From the NCBI GenBank assembly GCA_964617875.1, contig CAZUAI010000028.1:1-62214 (forward strand): 62,214 bases of DNA. The letters run 5' to 3'. Shown here in pieces: positions 33,516-42,139 of this stretch; positions within the stretch are counted from its first letter, which is position 1, and each line of letters starts with the position of its first letter. The notes under the pieces are model-generated. The model searched no databases. It was not told the DNA's origin and was given only the letters and a program-made list of their open reading frames with translations. Source of the stretch: CAZMVY01 sp964617875 (GTDB lineage: Bacteria > Planctomycetota > Phycisphaerae > UBA1845 > PWPN01). Made by a program: the position numbers and the translations under genes.

Positions 33516-34625
33516 ATGCGAAAGATACGACTGGCTATCGTGGGGGTGGGCAATTGCGCCTCGTCCCTGGTACAGGGGATCCACTATTATCGCAAACATG
33601 TGGATAACAACGGCCATCCGGTCGATGCCACCGGCCTGATGCACATCGACATCGAAGGCTACCGGCCTTCCGACATCGAGGTCGTCGCCGCGTTTGACAT
33701 CGACCAGCGCAAGGTCGGCCGGCCGCTCGGCGATGCCATCTTCGCCCCGCCGAACTGCACCAAAGTCTTCGAACCGGACATTCCCAGGGACGGCCCGATC
33801 GTACAGATGGGCGAGCTTCTCGACGGCTTCAGCGAGCACATGGTTGATTACCCCGAGTCGCAGCGGTTCATGCCCGCCAGGCGAACGGCGGTCGATGTCG
33901 AACAGGTTCTCCGTGACACGGGCACCGATGTGCTGGTCAACTACCTGCCGGTCGGTTCGCAATTGGCCACAGAGTACTACGCTCAGTGCTGCTTGAATGC
34001 CGGTGTGGGCCTTGTCAATTGCATCCCGGTGTTCATCGCCAGCGATGAGACATGGGGAACCCGGTTCGCCCGAAAGGGCGTCCCGTGCATCGGGGACGAC
34101 ATCAAGGCGCAGGTCGGGGCGACGATCGTGCATCGCGTGCTGGCCCGGCTGTTTAACGAGCGGGGCGTCAAGATCGACGCGACCTACCAGCTCAACACCG
34201 GGGGCAACACGGACTTCCTGAACATGCTCAACCGCCATCGGCTCGGCAGCAAGAAGGTGTCGAAGACCGAAGCCGTGCAGTCGCAACTGGATGTGCCGTT
34301 GCCCGACGACCGCATCCACATCGGCCCGTCCGACTACGTGCCCTGGCAGAAGGACAACAAGATCTGCTTCCTCCGCATCGAGGGGCGGGGGTTCGGCGGC
34401 GTGCCGATGAACCTCGAACTGCGACTGAGCGTCGAGGATTCGCCCAACTCGGCCGGCGTGGGCATCGACGCGATCCGCTGCTGCCAGGTCGCGCGCGAGC
34501 GCGGCCAAGGCGGCCCGATCGAGTCGGTCTCGGCCTACCTGATGAAGCACCCCCCCCGCCAGATGCCCGACGACCAGGCCTGCGACGCCGTCGAGCAGTT
34601 CATCGCGGGCGTCGTTGCGAGGTAG
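33516..34625 (+). CDS. ino1: Inositol-3-phosphate synthase
   Basis: 369 residues, the compact prokaryotic form. The NAD-binding glycine loop is IRLAIVGVGNCASSLVQGI. Further blocks are LVNYLPVGSQLATEYYAQC, NCIPVFIASDE, GDDIKAQVGATIVHRVLA and NTGGNTDFLNM, with active-site lysines in GDDIKAQ and the SKTEAVQSQL region. It converts glucose 6-phosphate to myo-inositol 3-phosphate, the first step of inositol lipid or inositol-containing solute synthesis. It is transcribed alone; the downstream kinase gene is convergent. No dedicated phosphatase is adjacent. Confidence 0.95.
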   Translation: MRKIRLAIVGVGNCASSLVQGIHYYRKHVDNNGHPVDATGLMHIDIEGYRPSDIEVVAAFDIDQRKVGRPLGDAIFAPPNCTKVFEPDIPRDGPIVQMGELLDGFSEHMVDYPESQRFMPARRTAVDVEQVLRDTGTDVLVNYLPVGSQLATEYYAQCCLNAGVGLVNCIPVFIASDETWGTRFARKGVPCIGDDIKAQVGATIVHRVLARLFNERGVKIDATYQLNTGGNTDFLNMLNRHRLGSKKVSKTEAVQSQLDVPLPDDRIHIGPSDYVPWQKDNKICFLRIEGRGFGGVPMNLELRLSVEDSPNSAGVGIDAIRCCQVARERGQGGPIESVSAYLMKHPPRQMPDDQACDAVEQFIAGVVAR

Positions 34626-34634
34626 CCGGCGAGA

Positions 34635-36062
34635 TCACCGCTCAGCACGGTCGCGAAACTCCAGCGTGACGGTGAACATGCCCCCGGCGGCGGACTCGAC
34701 CGCGATCGTCCCGCCGAGCAGTTCGGTCAATCGCCGACACAGCGACAGACCGAGCCCGCAATGCGCCCCGGGGTCGGCACGCGACACATCCCCCCTCCAG
34801 AAACGATCGAAAGCCCTTTGCGCCTGCTCCTGGGAAAGCTGACTGCCGGTGTTGCTGACGCGGACCCGGATGCGGCCGTCGTCCGAGACCGCTTCGATCC
34901 GCACTCGGCCGCCCGTGTCGGCGTGCGTCACGGCATTGTCGAAAACGTTCTGCACGATCTGCCGTAGAACCTCGCGATCGGTGCGGAGCATGCACGGGCG
35001 CATCGTCTGCCATTCAACCTCCAGGCCGCGAGCCGTCGCCCGGTCCGAGAGCAGCTTCCAGCATTCGTCGAGCACCCCGCCCGCATCGACAGGCTGCGCC
35101 GCAATCGTGATCCCGCCGGATTCCGCCCGCGCGAGCGACAGGAGGTTCTCGACCATCGCCTGCATCTGCCGGGTGATCGCGAGGCAATCAGCCATGCTCT
35201 CCCGATAGCGGGCCGGTTCGCGCCGCCCGGACAGGCTGACTTCGAGCGTCGTCCGCAGGCCGGCCAGGGGCGTCCGCAGATCGTGTGCGACGTCCGCCGC
35301 AAACGCCTTCTCCCGCTGGAAGGCGGCCTCCAGCCGTGCGAACAGCTCGTTCAGCCGATGCACCAGCGGCAACAACTCCTCGGGCACGCCCGCCGATCGG
35401 ATCCGGGTGGAGAGATCCGCCGCATCGACACGACCGATTTCCGCCGCCAGTTGCTGCACCGGCCGCAGCCCCCGGCGCACCACCCACGCCAGGACGCCCA
35501 GTACGACCGCCAGCATCGCCGCCCACACGCCGCCGAGAAGCCAGCGGAGCCGGGCGAGCGTACGATCGAGCGCCGCCGTCTCCCGACCGAGCACAAGCGT
35601 GACCGGCGACGCCGCCGGCCGGGTTCCCACGGCTTCGCCTTCGTTGTCCTCGGAACGGGGTATGAACGTGATGCCGACGAGCCGCCCCCGCCGGCCGTCA
35701 GGCAGCGCAACCGTGCGGAAGGCCGGGGCTCCCGTTGCACCCGCGAACCGTTCCAGATCGCCGCCCCGAAGCGACTTCGACCGGGCAAGAACCCTGCCGT
35801 CCGCCAGCCACACCTCGAAGTACTCGCCCCGATCCGCCCGGTCGAACTCCGTCATATGGAGGTCCGCCGGCTCGAAGCTGACCTCGTCCTTGTCCTGCTC
35901 GACCATCGTCGTCAGGGCGCGCGCCTGAACGACCAGGGCCTCGTCAAACTCGGCCGACAACGCCATCCGCACAAGCAGGTAGAGCGCGACGCCCGCCGCC
36001 AGCAGCACGGCTGTGGCCCCGACCGCCGTCCCCAGGAGCAATCGCCCGCGAAGCGACCGCAT
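34635..36062 (-). CDS. Sensor histidine kinase of the PepSY-associated two-component system
   Basis: 475 residues. Two membrane segments (about 8-30 and 175-196) flank a periplasmic sensor of about 140 residues containing YFEVWLADGRVLARS. HAMP domain (about 197-250, RRGLRPVQQLAAEIGRVDAA). HisKA with His260 in FAADVAHDLRTPLAGLRTTL. The ATPase part has NVFDNAVTHAD, VSNTGSQLS and HCGLGLSLCRRL. This is the usual build of kinases that partner OmpR-type regulators. Its ATG shares one base with the stop codon of the regulator upstream (TGATG), so translation is coupled. The nearby PepSY gene suggests control of, or by, that protein; sensing of metals or cationic peptides is family-based inference. 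Confidence 0.93.
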   Translation of the reverse strand: MRSLRGRLLLGTAVGATAVLLAAGVALYLLVRMALSAEFDEALVVQARALTTMVEQDKDEVSFEPADLHMTEFDRADRGEYFEVWLADGRVLARSKSLRGGDLERFAGATGAPAFRTVALPDGRRGRLVGITFIPRSEDNEGEAVGTRPAASPVTLVLGRETAALDRTLARLRWLLGGVWAAMLAVVLGVLAWVVRRGLRPVQQLAAEIGRVDAADLSTRIRSAGVPEELLPLVHRLNELFARLEAAFQREKAFAADVAHDLRTPLAGLRTTLEVSLSGRREPARYRESMADCLAITRQMQAMVENLLSLARAESGGITIAAQPVDAGGVLDECWKLLSDRATARGLEVEWQTMRPCMLRTDREVLRQIVQNVFDNAVTHADTGGRVRIEAVSDDGRIRVRVSNTGSQLSQEQAQRAFDRFWRGDVSRADPGAHCGLGLSLCRRLTELLGGTIAVESAAGGMFTVTLEFRDRAER

Positions 36063-36736
36063 CAGACCGACTCTCCCAGGACGTAGCCCTGCCCGCGCCG
36101 CGTGTGAATGAGCCGGGGCAGATCCGGCCGTTCGATCTTCCTGCGAAGGTAGCCGATGTAGACGTCCACCACGTTGCTTTCGGGCGTGCCGTGGAAGGGA
36201 TAGACGTGCTCCCAGATATCGGTTCGCGTGACCACCTCGCCCGCACGCAACGCCAGAAACTCGAGCAGGGCGTACTCGTGAGCCGTCAGAGCGATCTGCT
36301 CGCCGGCCCGGCGGGCCACCCGGCGGGCGGTGTCCACCTCGAGGTCCGCCACGCGGATCACGGGACTCTTGGCGTCGTACTTCCGCCGGACCAGCGCCCG
36401 GATCCGCGCGAGCAGTTCCTCAAACGCGAACGGCTTCACAAGGTAGTCGTCGGCACCGAGATCCAGCCCGCGCACGCGGTCCTCGAGGGCGTCCCTGGCC
36501 GTCAGGATCAGCACATGCGCCTTGCTGCCCGCCTCACGCAGCTGCTTCAGGATTGCCAGGCCGTCAATCTTCGGCAGCATGAGATCGAGGATGATCACGT
36601 CGTAGGTGTCGGCGCGAGCGTACCAGAGGCCTTCCTCGCCATCCGCGGCGGCGTCGACGGCGAAGCCTGCCTCGCTCAGCCCCTGAACGACGGCCTTGCG
36701 CACCGGGGCGTAGTCTTCGATCAGCAGAATACGCAT
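36062..36736 (-). CDS. OmpR-family response regulator of the PepSY-associated system
   Basis: 224 residues. Receiver domain with MRILLIEDYAPVRKAV (acidic pocket), phospho-acceptor Asp51 in VIILDLMLPKIDG and Lys in VKPFAFEEL. The winged-helix DNA-binding domain ends IGYLRRKIERPDLPRLI, then RGQGYVLG. The ATG at 36736 opens the receiver; longer in-frame starts lack domain sequence. The stop overlaps the kinase start by one base. The PepSY gene lies about 95 bases upstream on the same strand, so regulator and kinase may be read through from the PepSY promoter. A direct repeat fitting its DNA-binding class lies upstream of the PepSY gene. Confidence 0.94.
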   Translation of the reverse strand: MRILLIEDYAPVRKAVVQGLSEAGFAVDAAADGEEGLWYARADTYDVIILDLMLPKIDGLAILKQLREAGSKAHVLILTARDALEDRVRGLDLGADDYLVKPFAFEELLARIRALVRRKYDAKSPVIRVADLEVDTARRVARRAGEQIALTAHEYALLEFLALRAGEVVTRTDIWEHVYPFHGTPESNVVDVYIGYLRRKIERPDLPRLIHTRRGQGYVLGESV

Positions 36737-36831
36737 GACACGCGGCACAGCAGCAGGGCGTCCGGGCCGCACACTGCGTCGGCCCGGACGCCTCATTGTA
36801 GACGAAGCCGATTGCGGAAGGGAAACCGTCC

Positions 36832-37653
36832 TCACTTCTCGTCCTCTTCCTCCTTCTCGTGCTTCTCGCCCTTCTTGTGCTTTTCACCCTTCTCGTGCTT
36901 CTCGCCTTTTTCGTGCTCGTCTTCTTCGTCCCCCTCTTCCTTCTCCGCGATCTTGCCGCACGGCGTCAGTTCGACCTCGCGGGCCTTGCCTTTGACCTTC
37001 GCCTTCACTTCATACACCACGGTGATCTTCTTTTCGAACGCAAACTCCGTCCCGTCTCGGAGCATCTTCCTGGCAGCCTTCAGGACGGCCGGCGGCACAT
37101 CTTTGGCGTCCAATTGCTCTTCGATCTCGACGATCGCGCCGTCCGCCGTCACCGTCGCCGAGCGGGCGAGGCCGTTCACCGTCCAGCTCGCCTCGAACAG
37201 CTCCACGCCGTCTTCCACCTCGACGGTGACCGTGTCGAGCTTCGCGCCGCCCGCCTGCTTCAGCAGCGCCTCGCGGGCCCTGGCCGGAACCTGGTCGATC
37301 GAGATCGGCTTCTCCTCGTCCTTCTCGTCGTCCTCGTCCTTCCCTTCCTTCTCATCTCCCTCGGCCTTTTTCGCGATCAGCCTGCCGTCGTCCGCCACCT
37401 TGAGTTCATATTCCTCCCCGTCCTTCTCCACATCCGCCTCGTAAATCGTCTTGCCGTCTTTGCTCTCCTTGCTGATCTCCTCCACCTTGCCCCCCGCCGC
37501 CTCCTTCAGGATGGTGGCCTTGACGGCCGCCGGAACCTGATCCAGCGTGACCTTCTCCTCCTTGCCCTCCCTCTCCGCCGCCCAGACGGCGACCGCAATC
37601 GCGCTCACCACGCCCAGACTCACCACAGCCAACCATGTCGAACGGGTCCTCAT
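36832..37653 (-). CDS. Exported protein with three PepSY-like repeats and His/Lys/Glu tail
   Basis: 273 residues. Signal peptide (about 1-25, VVSLGVVSAIAVAVWA). Three units of the PepSY-like/DUF2874 type are visible, each with a Val-Pro-Ala-x-x-(K/R)-x-x-(I/L)-(L/K)-K helix: LDQVPAAVKATILKEA, IDQVPARAREALLKQA and AKDVPPAVLKAARKML. Units are separated by an acidic linker (GDEKEGKDEDDEKDEE). The C-terminus is a low-complexity tail of repeated HEKGEK-like units of about 30 residues, likely to bind metal or polyanions. PepSY domains are often linked to protease inhibition or metal- and peptide-stress signalling. A strong AGGAGG site precedes the ATG. It is followed by its two-component genes. Confidence 0.82.
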   Translation of the reverse strand: MRTRSTWLAVVSLGVVSAIAVAVWAAEREGKEEKVTLDQVPAAVKATILKEAAGGKVEEISKESKDGKTIYEADVEKDGEEYELKVADDGRLIAKKAEGDEKEGKDEDDEKDEEKPISIDQVPARAREALLKQAGGAKLDTVTVEVEDGVELFEASWTVNGLARSATVTADGAIVEIEEQLDAKDVPPAVLKAARKMLRDGTEFAFEKKITVVYEVKAKVKGKAREVELTPCGKIAEKEEGDEEDEHEKGEKHEKGEKHKKGEKHEKEEEDEK

Positions 37654-37744
37654 GACAAACCTCCTTCTGAAGTTCCGCTGCCCCCGGCCTGCCGTCGGCC
37701 GGCGTCCAAATCATTCACACCGGAGAGCCAGTGTAGCGATCCAA

Positions 37745-37763
37745 CATGAGAAGAACGTGAGAA
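37745..37763 (-). promoter_or_regulatory. Tandem direct repeat, candidate OmpR-family operator
   Basis: On the minus strand TTCTCACG (37763-37756) and TTCTCATG (37752-37745), start-to-start distance 11 bases. That is the one-helix-turn tandem arrangement bound by dimers of OmpR/PhoB-type regulators. It lies about 92-110 bases upstream of the PepSY start codon and is close to the 37877 gene on the other side. Confidence 0.5.
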
Positions 37764-37876
37764 CCGGACGACGGCCCTGCATCGGCAGGGCGTGCGGGGC
37801 CCCGCGCTGGCGTCCGGTTGCCGCTTCGCGTATATCCTATGCGGGTGCGAGTAACCGGCTTTCGGAGGATGAATCC

Positions 37877-38794
37877 ATGAACGGGCACCGACTGCATCGT
37901 CGTGACTTGTTGAAGGGCGGCGTGGCGACCGTGATCGGGTCTGCGGCCGGCACGTTGCGGGCCGGCGCGGCCAAAGCGGAGCCGCCGCGGACCGAGGCGC
38001 CCGCCGTACGTCCGCCCGGCTTCAAGCTCGGCCTCGTCACGTACAACCTCGCGGGCGACTGGGACATCCCCACGCTCATCAAGCGGTGCAAGGCCACCGG
38101 GTTCGAGGGCGTCGAACTGCGCACCACGCACAAGCACGGCGTCGAGCCGACGATCGACGCGGCCCGACGGCGGGAGGTCCGCAAACAGTTCGAGGACGGC
38201 GGCGTCAGGCTGTGGGGCCTCGGGTCCGTCTGCGAGTTCCACGCGCCGGACCCCGCCGTCGTCGCGAAGAACGTCGAGTTGTGCAAGCAGTTCTGCGAAC
38301 TCGCCCGCGACGTCGGAGCCGCCGGCGTCAAGGTCCGCCCGAACGGCCTCCCCAAGGAGGTGCCCGTGCCGAAGACCCTCGAACAGATCGGCAAGGCCCT
38401 CCGGCAATGCGGTGACGCGGCCGATGCGAACGGCGTCGAGATCTGGGTCGAGGTCCACGGCAGCGGCACGTCCCATCCGCCGAACATGCGGACCATCCTC
38501 GACCACTGCGGCCACCCGAAGGTCGGCGTAACCTGGAACTCCAACGCCGGCGACGTGAAAAACGGCTCTGTCCGCGAGTACTTCGACCTCCTGCGGCCGA
38601 ACATCCGCTCGTGCCACATCACGGAATTGACCTCCGGCTACCCGTGGCGCGAGTTGTTCACCCTCTTCCGCGAGACGAAATACGACCGCTTCACGCTCGC
38701 GGAGATCCAGCCGCTCAAGTCGACGGATGGCGGCGACATCGAGCGGTTCATGCGGTTTTACCGGGCGTTGTGGCTGGAGCTTTGCCGGCCGTAA
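37877..38794 (+). CDS. Exported sugar phosphate isomerase/epimerase-like TIM-barrel protein
   Basis: 305 residues. N-terminal signal with arginine pair and hydrophobic stretch (HRRDLLKGGVATVIGSAAG), probably Tat-type. The barrel begins FKLGLVTYNLAGDWDIPTLI, with family blocks TGFEGVELRTTH, AGVKVRPNGL, VEIWVEVHGSG and HITELTSG. Conserved Glu and His residues in EVHG and HIT are positioned as metal ligands of xylose-isomerase-like barrels. Substrate is unknown; exported members of this family are abundant in Planctomycetota. The ATG follows CGGAGG. It is divergent from the PepSY gene and might share the intervening operator. Confidence 0.85.
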   Translation: MNGHRLHRRDLLKGGVATVIGSAAGTLRAGAAKAEPPRTEAPAVRPPGFKLGLVTYNLAGDWDIPTLIKRCKATGFEGVELRTTHKHGVEPTIDAARRREVRKQFEDGGVRLWGLGSVCEFHAPDPAVVAKNVELCKQFCELARDVGAAGVKVRPNGLPKEVPVPKTLEQIGKALRQCGDAADANGVEIWVEVHGSGTSHPPNMRTILDHCGHPKVGVTWNSNAGDVKNGSVREYFDLLRPNIRSCHITELTSGYPWRELFTLFRETKYDRFTLAEIQPLKSTDGGDIERFMRFYRALWLELCRP

Positions 38795-38818
38795 TCCCGG
38801 AGCGGCAACGGCGCGCCG

Positions 38819-39187
38819 TCAGGATGCCGGCGATCGGCGGCGTGCCAACAGGGACAGGCAGAGCCCCCCGAGCAGGAGCAGGATCATCGACGGCTCGGGA
38901 ATGGCCGTGTGGTTCGGCAGGGGCGGCGGCTCTGTCGTCAGCAGCCGCACGTCGGGCGACTCTACCGGAGGGACCAGGCTCGTGCCCTGGGCCGGCAGGG
39001 GCAGGACTGACGGCGGCGGCACAAGACACGATGTCGAAAGCGGCGACGCAAGCGTCGCGTTGTCGTCCGCCGGAACCGCCGGCGAACTCGCCGCGCGCTG
39101 CACCGACGACGAGGGCGTCAGGATCACCACCGTGGCGAGGGGTACCCTCCACAGCATCCGGTGAGAGAACGGAATCACGGGTCCCAT
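38819..39187 (-). CDS. Small PEP-CTERM protein
   Basis: 122 residues. An N-terminal hydrophobic signal (VPLATVVILTPSSSVQRAAS) is followed by a Pro/Ser/Thr-rich mature part. The C-terminus is a typical PEP-CTERM sorting signal, IPEPSMILLLLGGLCLSLLA then RRR. An exosortase should recognise it and anchor or process the protein at the surface; none is encoded here. The short mature part has no fold. The start is doubtful: ATG 39187 and ATG 39157 both lack a ribosome-binding site. It overlaps nothing and lies 24 bases past the convergent barrel gene. Confidence 0.65.
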   Translation of the reverse strand: MGPVIPFSHRMLWRVPLATVVILTPSSSVQRAASSPAVPADDNATLASPLSTSCLVPPPSVLPLPAQGTSLVPPVESPDVRLLTTEPPPLPNHTAIPEPSMILLLLGGLCLSLLARRRSPAS

Positions 39188-39461
39188 AGCCGATACTCGC
39201 GAACTGGCAGCCGCCCCACAGGCGCCTGTCGATACTTCATCGGTTCCACGCCGCCGCGGGTTTCGTCCAATACGGCGACGCGGGGAGCCCGCCGAGCGAG
39301 TCCGATTTGACGCCCGGGGCCATCTCGGCGACGATCCACCGCAAGATGATCGGCCCGCCCGCGATATCAGTATTGGCGGAGGCGACGAGGCGGTTCAGGA
39401 CGCCCCGGCAGGCTCCGGCAACCGCCCGCGGGGCGTGGCCGCGTTCCGGGAGACAGCAACC

Positions 39462-40646
39462 ATGCTGAGAATGCTCGCCGTTATCGCTCTTTCGGTCATC
39501 GTCGTCGCCCCGGCGGCTTCGGCGCAGACGCCCGACGTCAGGTTCCGCATGCATGTCATCAACGCGGACTCCCGCTTCGAGGCATGCAGCGTCTTTGACG
39601 TCAACCGCGACGGGCGACTCGACATCTTCTCCGGCGGCTTCTGGTATGAGGCGCCGACCTGGAAACGGCACTTCGTCCGCGACGTCAAGGAGCAGGACAA
39701 CTACTACTATGATTTCGCCAACCTCCCGCTCGACGTGAACCGTGACGGATGGACCGACATCGTCTCGGTCGCGTGGCACAACGAGAGCATCTTCTGGGTC
39801 GAGAATCCCGGCAGGAACGACGGCCCCTGGAAGGAGCACTTCATCGACAAGCCGGGGCATATCGAGACGGCCTTGCTCGCGAACCTCGACGGGGGCCGGG
39901 CGCTCAATGTCCTGCCGAATGTCATGGAGCAGGTGATCTGGTACGAGTTGGTCTCGCCGTCCCGGGCACGGACGGCGACGCAACCCGCCGGCGAAGCGGT
40001 CTCGCCGCAATACTTCAAGGGCCATCCGCTCGGCAAGGAGGGGGCCGGCGCCGGCATCGGCTGCGGCGACGTGGAAGGTAATGGGCGCATGGACATCCTC
40101 TGCGCCAAGGGCTGGTACGAAGCACCGGCGCGCCCGCGCACCGATCCGTGGAAGTGGCACCCCGAATGGGACCTGGGCGACGCCAGCATCCCCATTCTCG
40201 CGATGGATGTCGACGGTGACGGCGACACGGACCTCGTCTGGGGCATCGGGCACAACTACGGCGTCCACTGGCTGGAACAGGGCCGCGACGCGGACGGCAA
40301 GCGAACGTGGACGAAACACGAGATCGACAAGTCATGGTCCCAGGCCCACTACCTCTGCGCGGCGGACATCGACGGCGACGGCGGGAAGGAAGTCGTCACC
40401 GGGAAGCGATATTATGCGCACAACGGCAAGGATCCGGGCGCCGAAGACCCCCGCTGCATCTACTGGTACAAGTACGACCGCCAGGCGAAGAAATGGTCCC
40501 GCCATGTCATCAGCGAGGGCGGGAAGGCCGGCTTCGGAATCAGCGCCGCTGTGACGGATATCGACGGAGACGGCGATCAGGACGTGGTGGCCCCGGGCAA
40601 GTCCGGCCTCTATCTCTTCGAGAACCTGCTCAAGAATCCGAAATAG
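39462..40646 (+). CDS. Secreted FG-GAP/VCBS-type beta-propeller protein
   Basis: 394 residues with a signal peptide (about 1-22, ending ASAQ). At least five calcium-loop repeats of the kind D-x-D-x-D-G are visible: DVNRDGRLDIFSGGFWY, DVNRDGWTDIVSV, DVEGNGRMDILCA, DVDGDGDTDLVWG, DIDGDGGKEVVTG and DIDGDGDQDVVAPG. They are spaced about 50-60 residues apart, which fits a propeller. Such proteins bind calcium and sugars or protein partners at the cell surface. No catalytic motif is seen. The ATG at 39462 is preceded by a GGGAG; an earlier in-frame start at 39435 is less likely. Confidence 0.85.
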   Translation: MLRMLAVIALSVIVVAPAASAQTPDVRFRMHVINADSRFEACSVFDVNRDGRLDIFSGGFWYEAPTWKRHFVRDVKEQDNYYYDFANLPLDVNRDGWTDIVSVAWHNESIFWVENPGRNDGPWKEHFIDKPGHIETALLANLDGGRALNVLPNVMEQVIWYELVSPSRARTATQPAGEAVSPQYFKGHPLGKEGAGAGIGCGDVEGNGRMDILCAKGWYEAPARPRTDPWKWHPEWDLGDASIPILAMDVDGDGDTDLVWGIGHNYGVHWLEQGRDADGKRTWTKHEIDKSWSQAHYLCAADIDGDGGKEVVTGKRYYAHNGKDPGAEDPRCIYWYKYDRQAKKWSRHVISEGGKAGFGISAAVTDIDGDGDQDVVAPGKSGLYLFENLLKNPK

Positions 40647-40700
40647 GGCTTCGCGGAGAGCCTGTACCGCAAGGCCGAAGCCTTTTCGTCCGGGGGCCGC

Positions 40701-41561
40701 TCAGACCTTGATCAGCCCCAGCAGCTTCCCCACGACTCTCGCGATATCGCCCGCCGAAGGGAAGGCCGGGTTCGCGCCGTTGTGGTGCAGCAGCAGCAAC
40801 GTGACGTCATCGCCCGGCGGGGCGCCGCCGCGGTAGGCGGCAAGGGCGCCCAGCAGCGAGCGGCAGAACTCATCGCCCTCCGCGGGGTCAATGTGTCGCA
40901 CCATCTCGAGCAGACCGGCCTCGCCGAGATGGCGGCCGTGCGGGTCCGACGCCTCCACGAGCGCATCCGTGTAGAGAAGCACGAGGTCGCCCTTCTCCAG
41001 CGGCACGGCGAACTGATAGTACTCCGTCGGCGCGACCACGCCGAGCGGGAGGTTCGCCGCGCACGCGGCGCACTCCGGCGAATCGTGATCGAGAGGCGTC
41101 CAGACGCCCGTCGCATTACGGCGAAATAGCGGCCGCGGGTGCCCCGCGTTGCAGATGATGAGACGGTCGATCGGCGAGAAGTACGTCGCGAGGACGGCCG
41201 TCGCGAAGGCACCATCCGTCGCCATCGCGGCGAACTCCTCGTTCAGCGTGCGGACAAACCGCGTCTGGTCCACACGGTTGATGTGCTTCCGCATCAGGCT
41301 GCGCAGCGTAACCGCCAACTCCCCGACCGCGTCGCCATGTCCGGCGACGTCCGCCACCACGAAGCGGGCAATCCGCCGGCTGCCGCACAACGAGATGTAG
41401 TGGATATCGCCGCCAGCCCGGCTGCCCGCGTGCGGCTGGCTGACGACCCACGCATCAATCCCGGGCACGGAAATCCCCGTCTCGATGGCGCGATTGCCCC
41501 CGAAGATCTCCATGCACTGCATGAATTGCCGGTCGGTCGGAGTTGCCGCTGCCGCGGACAT
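40701..41561 (-). CDS. PP2C/SpoIIE-type serine phosphatase
   Basis: 286 residues. The SpoIIE/RsbU-like phosphatase domain has metal aspartates in RAGGDIHYISL, FVVADVAGHG and GAPPGDDVTLLLL, plus the conserved NAGHPRPL and LLYTDALVEA. No PAS, GAF, HAMP or receiver domain is attached; the N-terminal about 45 residues are short and hydrophilic. Such phosphatases dephosphorylate anti-sigma-factor antagonists in partner-switching pathways. No antagonist, anti-sigma kinase or sigma gene is nearby, so the target is unknown. Its start lies two bases after the stop of ruvX, so they are probably co-translated. Confidence 0.9.
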   Translation of the reverse strand: MSAAAATPTDRQFMQCMEIFGGNRAIETGISVPGIDAWVVSQPHAGSRAGGDIHYISLCGSRRIARFVVADVAGHGDAVGELAVTLRSLMRKHINRVDQTRFVRTLNEEFAAMATDGAFATAVLATYFSPIDRLIICNAGHPRPLFRRNATGVWTPLDHDSPECAACAANLPLGVVAPTEYYQFAVPLEKGDLVLLYTDALVEASDPHGRHLGEAGLLEMVRHIDPAEGDEFCRSLLGALAAYRGGAPPGDDVTLLLLHHNGANPAFPSAGDIARVVGKLLGLIKV

Positions 41562-41563
41562 GG

Positions 41564-42037
41564 TCAGCCTCCCGGCCCCGGGCCCCCGGCGGGCGGGCGC
41601 CGCACGATGCCGTTGAAGCCCGTCCGCGCCGCCTCCAGGAACTCCGTCAGGAGCACGGCGGCGGCGACGGCGTCCTGCCGAGCCTTTCGCTTCTTCCGCG
41701 TCAGCTCGCGCTGGGCCAGCAGGCCGTCGGCGGCCCAGCTCGTGAGACGCTCATCCCACAGGTGAACGGGGCGCGACGTCTTCGCCTTCAGCACGTCGGC
41801 GAACGTTTGTGTGATGCGTGTCTGTTCGCTCGCCGTTCCGTCCATGTGCACGGGCAGCCCGAGCACCAGTTCCGCCGCCTCCAGCTCGTCCGCCACTGCC
41901 AGCACGACGACGGCGTCCGCGTCGGCCGAGCCTCGCCCGTGCAGGACACGCACCGGCGACGCGATGCGTCCGTCGGGATCGCTCACGGCAAGGCCGATCC
42001 GCTTCTGCCCGTAGTCGATTCCCAGAAAACGGGGCAT
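41564..42037 (-). CDS. ruvX: Putative pre-16S rRNA nuclease / Holliday junction resolvase-like RuvX (YqgF)
   Basis: 157 residues. The RNase H-like fold starts with FLGIDYGQKRIGLAVSD (first catalytic Asp). Further family blocks are ELVLGLPVHMDGTASEQT, VHLWDERLTSWAA (second acidic residue) and KARQDAVAAAVLLTEFL (closing Asp). In E. coli the protein trims the 5' end of 16S rRNA; a resolvase role is an older proposal. The ATG at 42037 opens the domain; a longer frame to 42112 adds no family sequence. It lies in the perR-ftn-ruvX-phosphatase direction with a 100-base gap after ferritin, so it may belong to that transcript or have its own start. Confidence 0.92.
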   Translation of the reverse strand: MPRFLGIDYGQKRIGLAVSDPDGRIASPVRVLHGRGSADADAVVVLAVADELEAAELVLGLPVHMDGTASEQTRITQTFADVLKAKTSRPVHLWDERLTSWAADGLLAQRELTRKKRKARQDAVAAAVLLTEFLEAARTGFNGIVRRPPAGGPGPGG

Positions 42038-42139
42038 CAGGCGCTCACAACGGCGGAGCGGGAAAAAACGCAGCGGCGGAGGCCGCGGGCTCCTCCCCGC
42101 CTGCCCTGGCAAGCGGAGAGGAACCGCCTCGCAGCGTCG

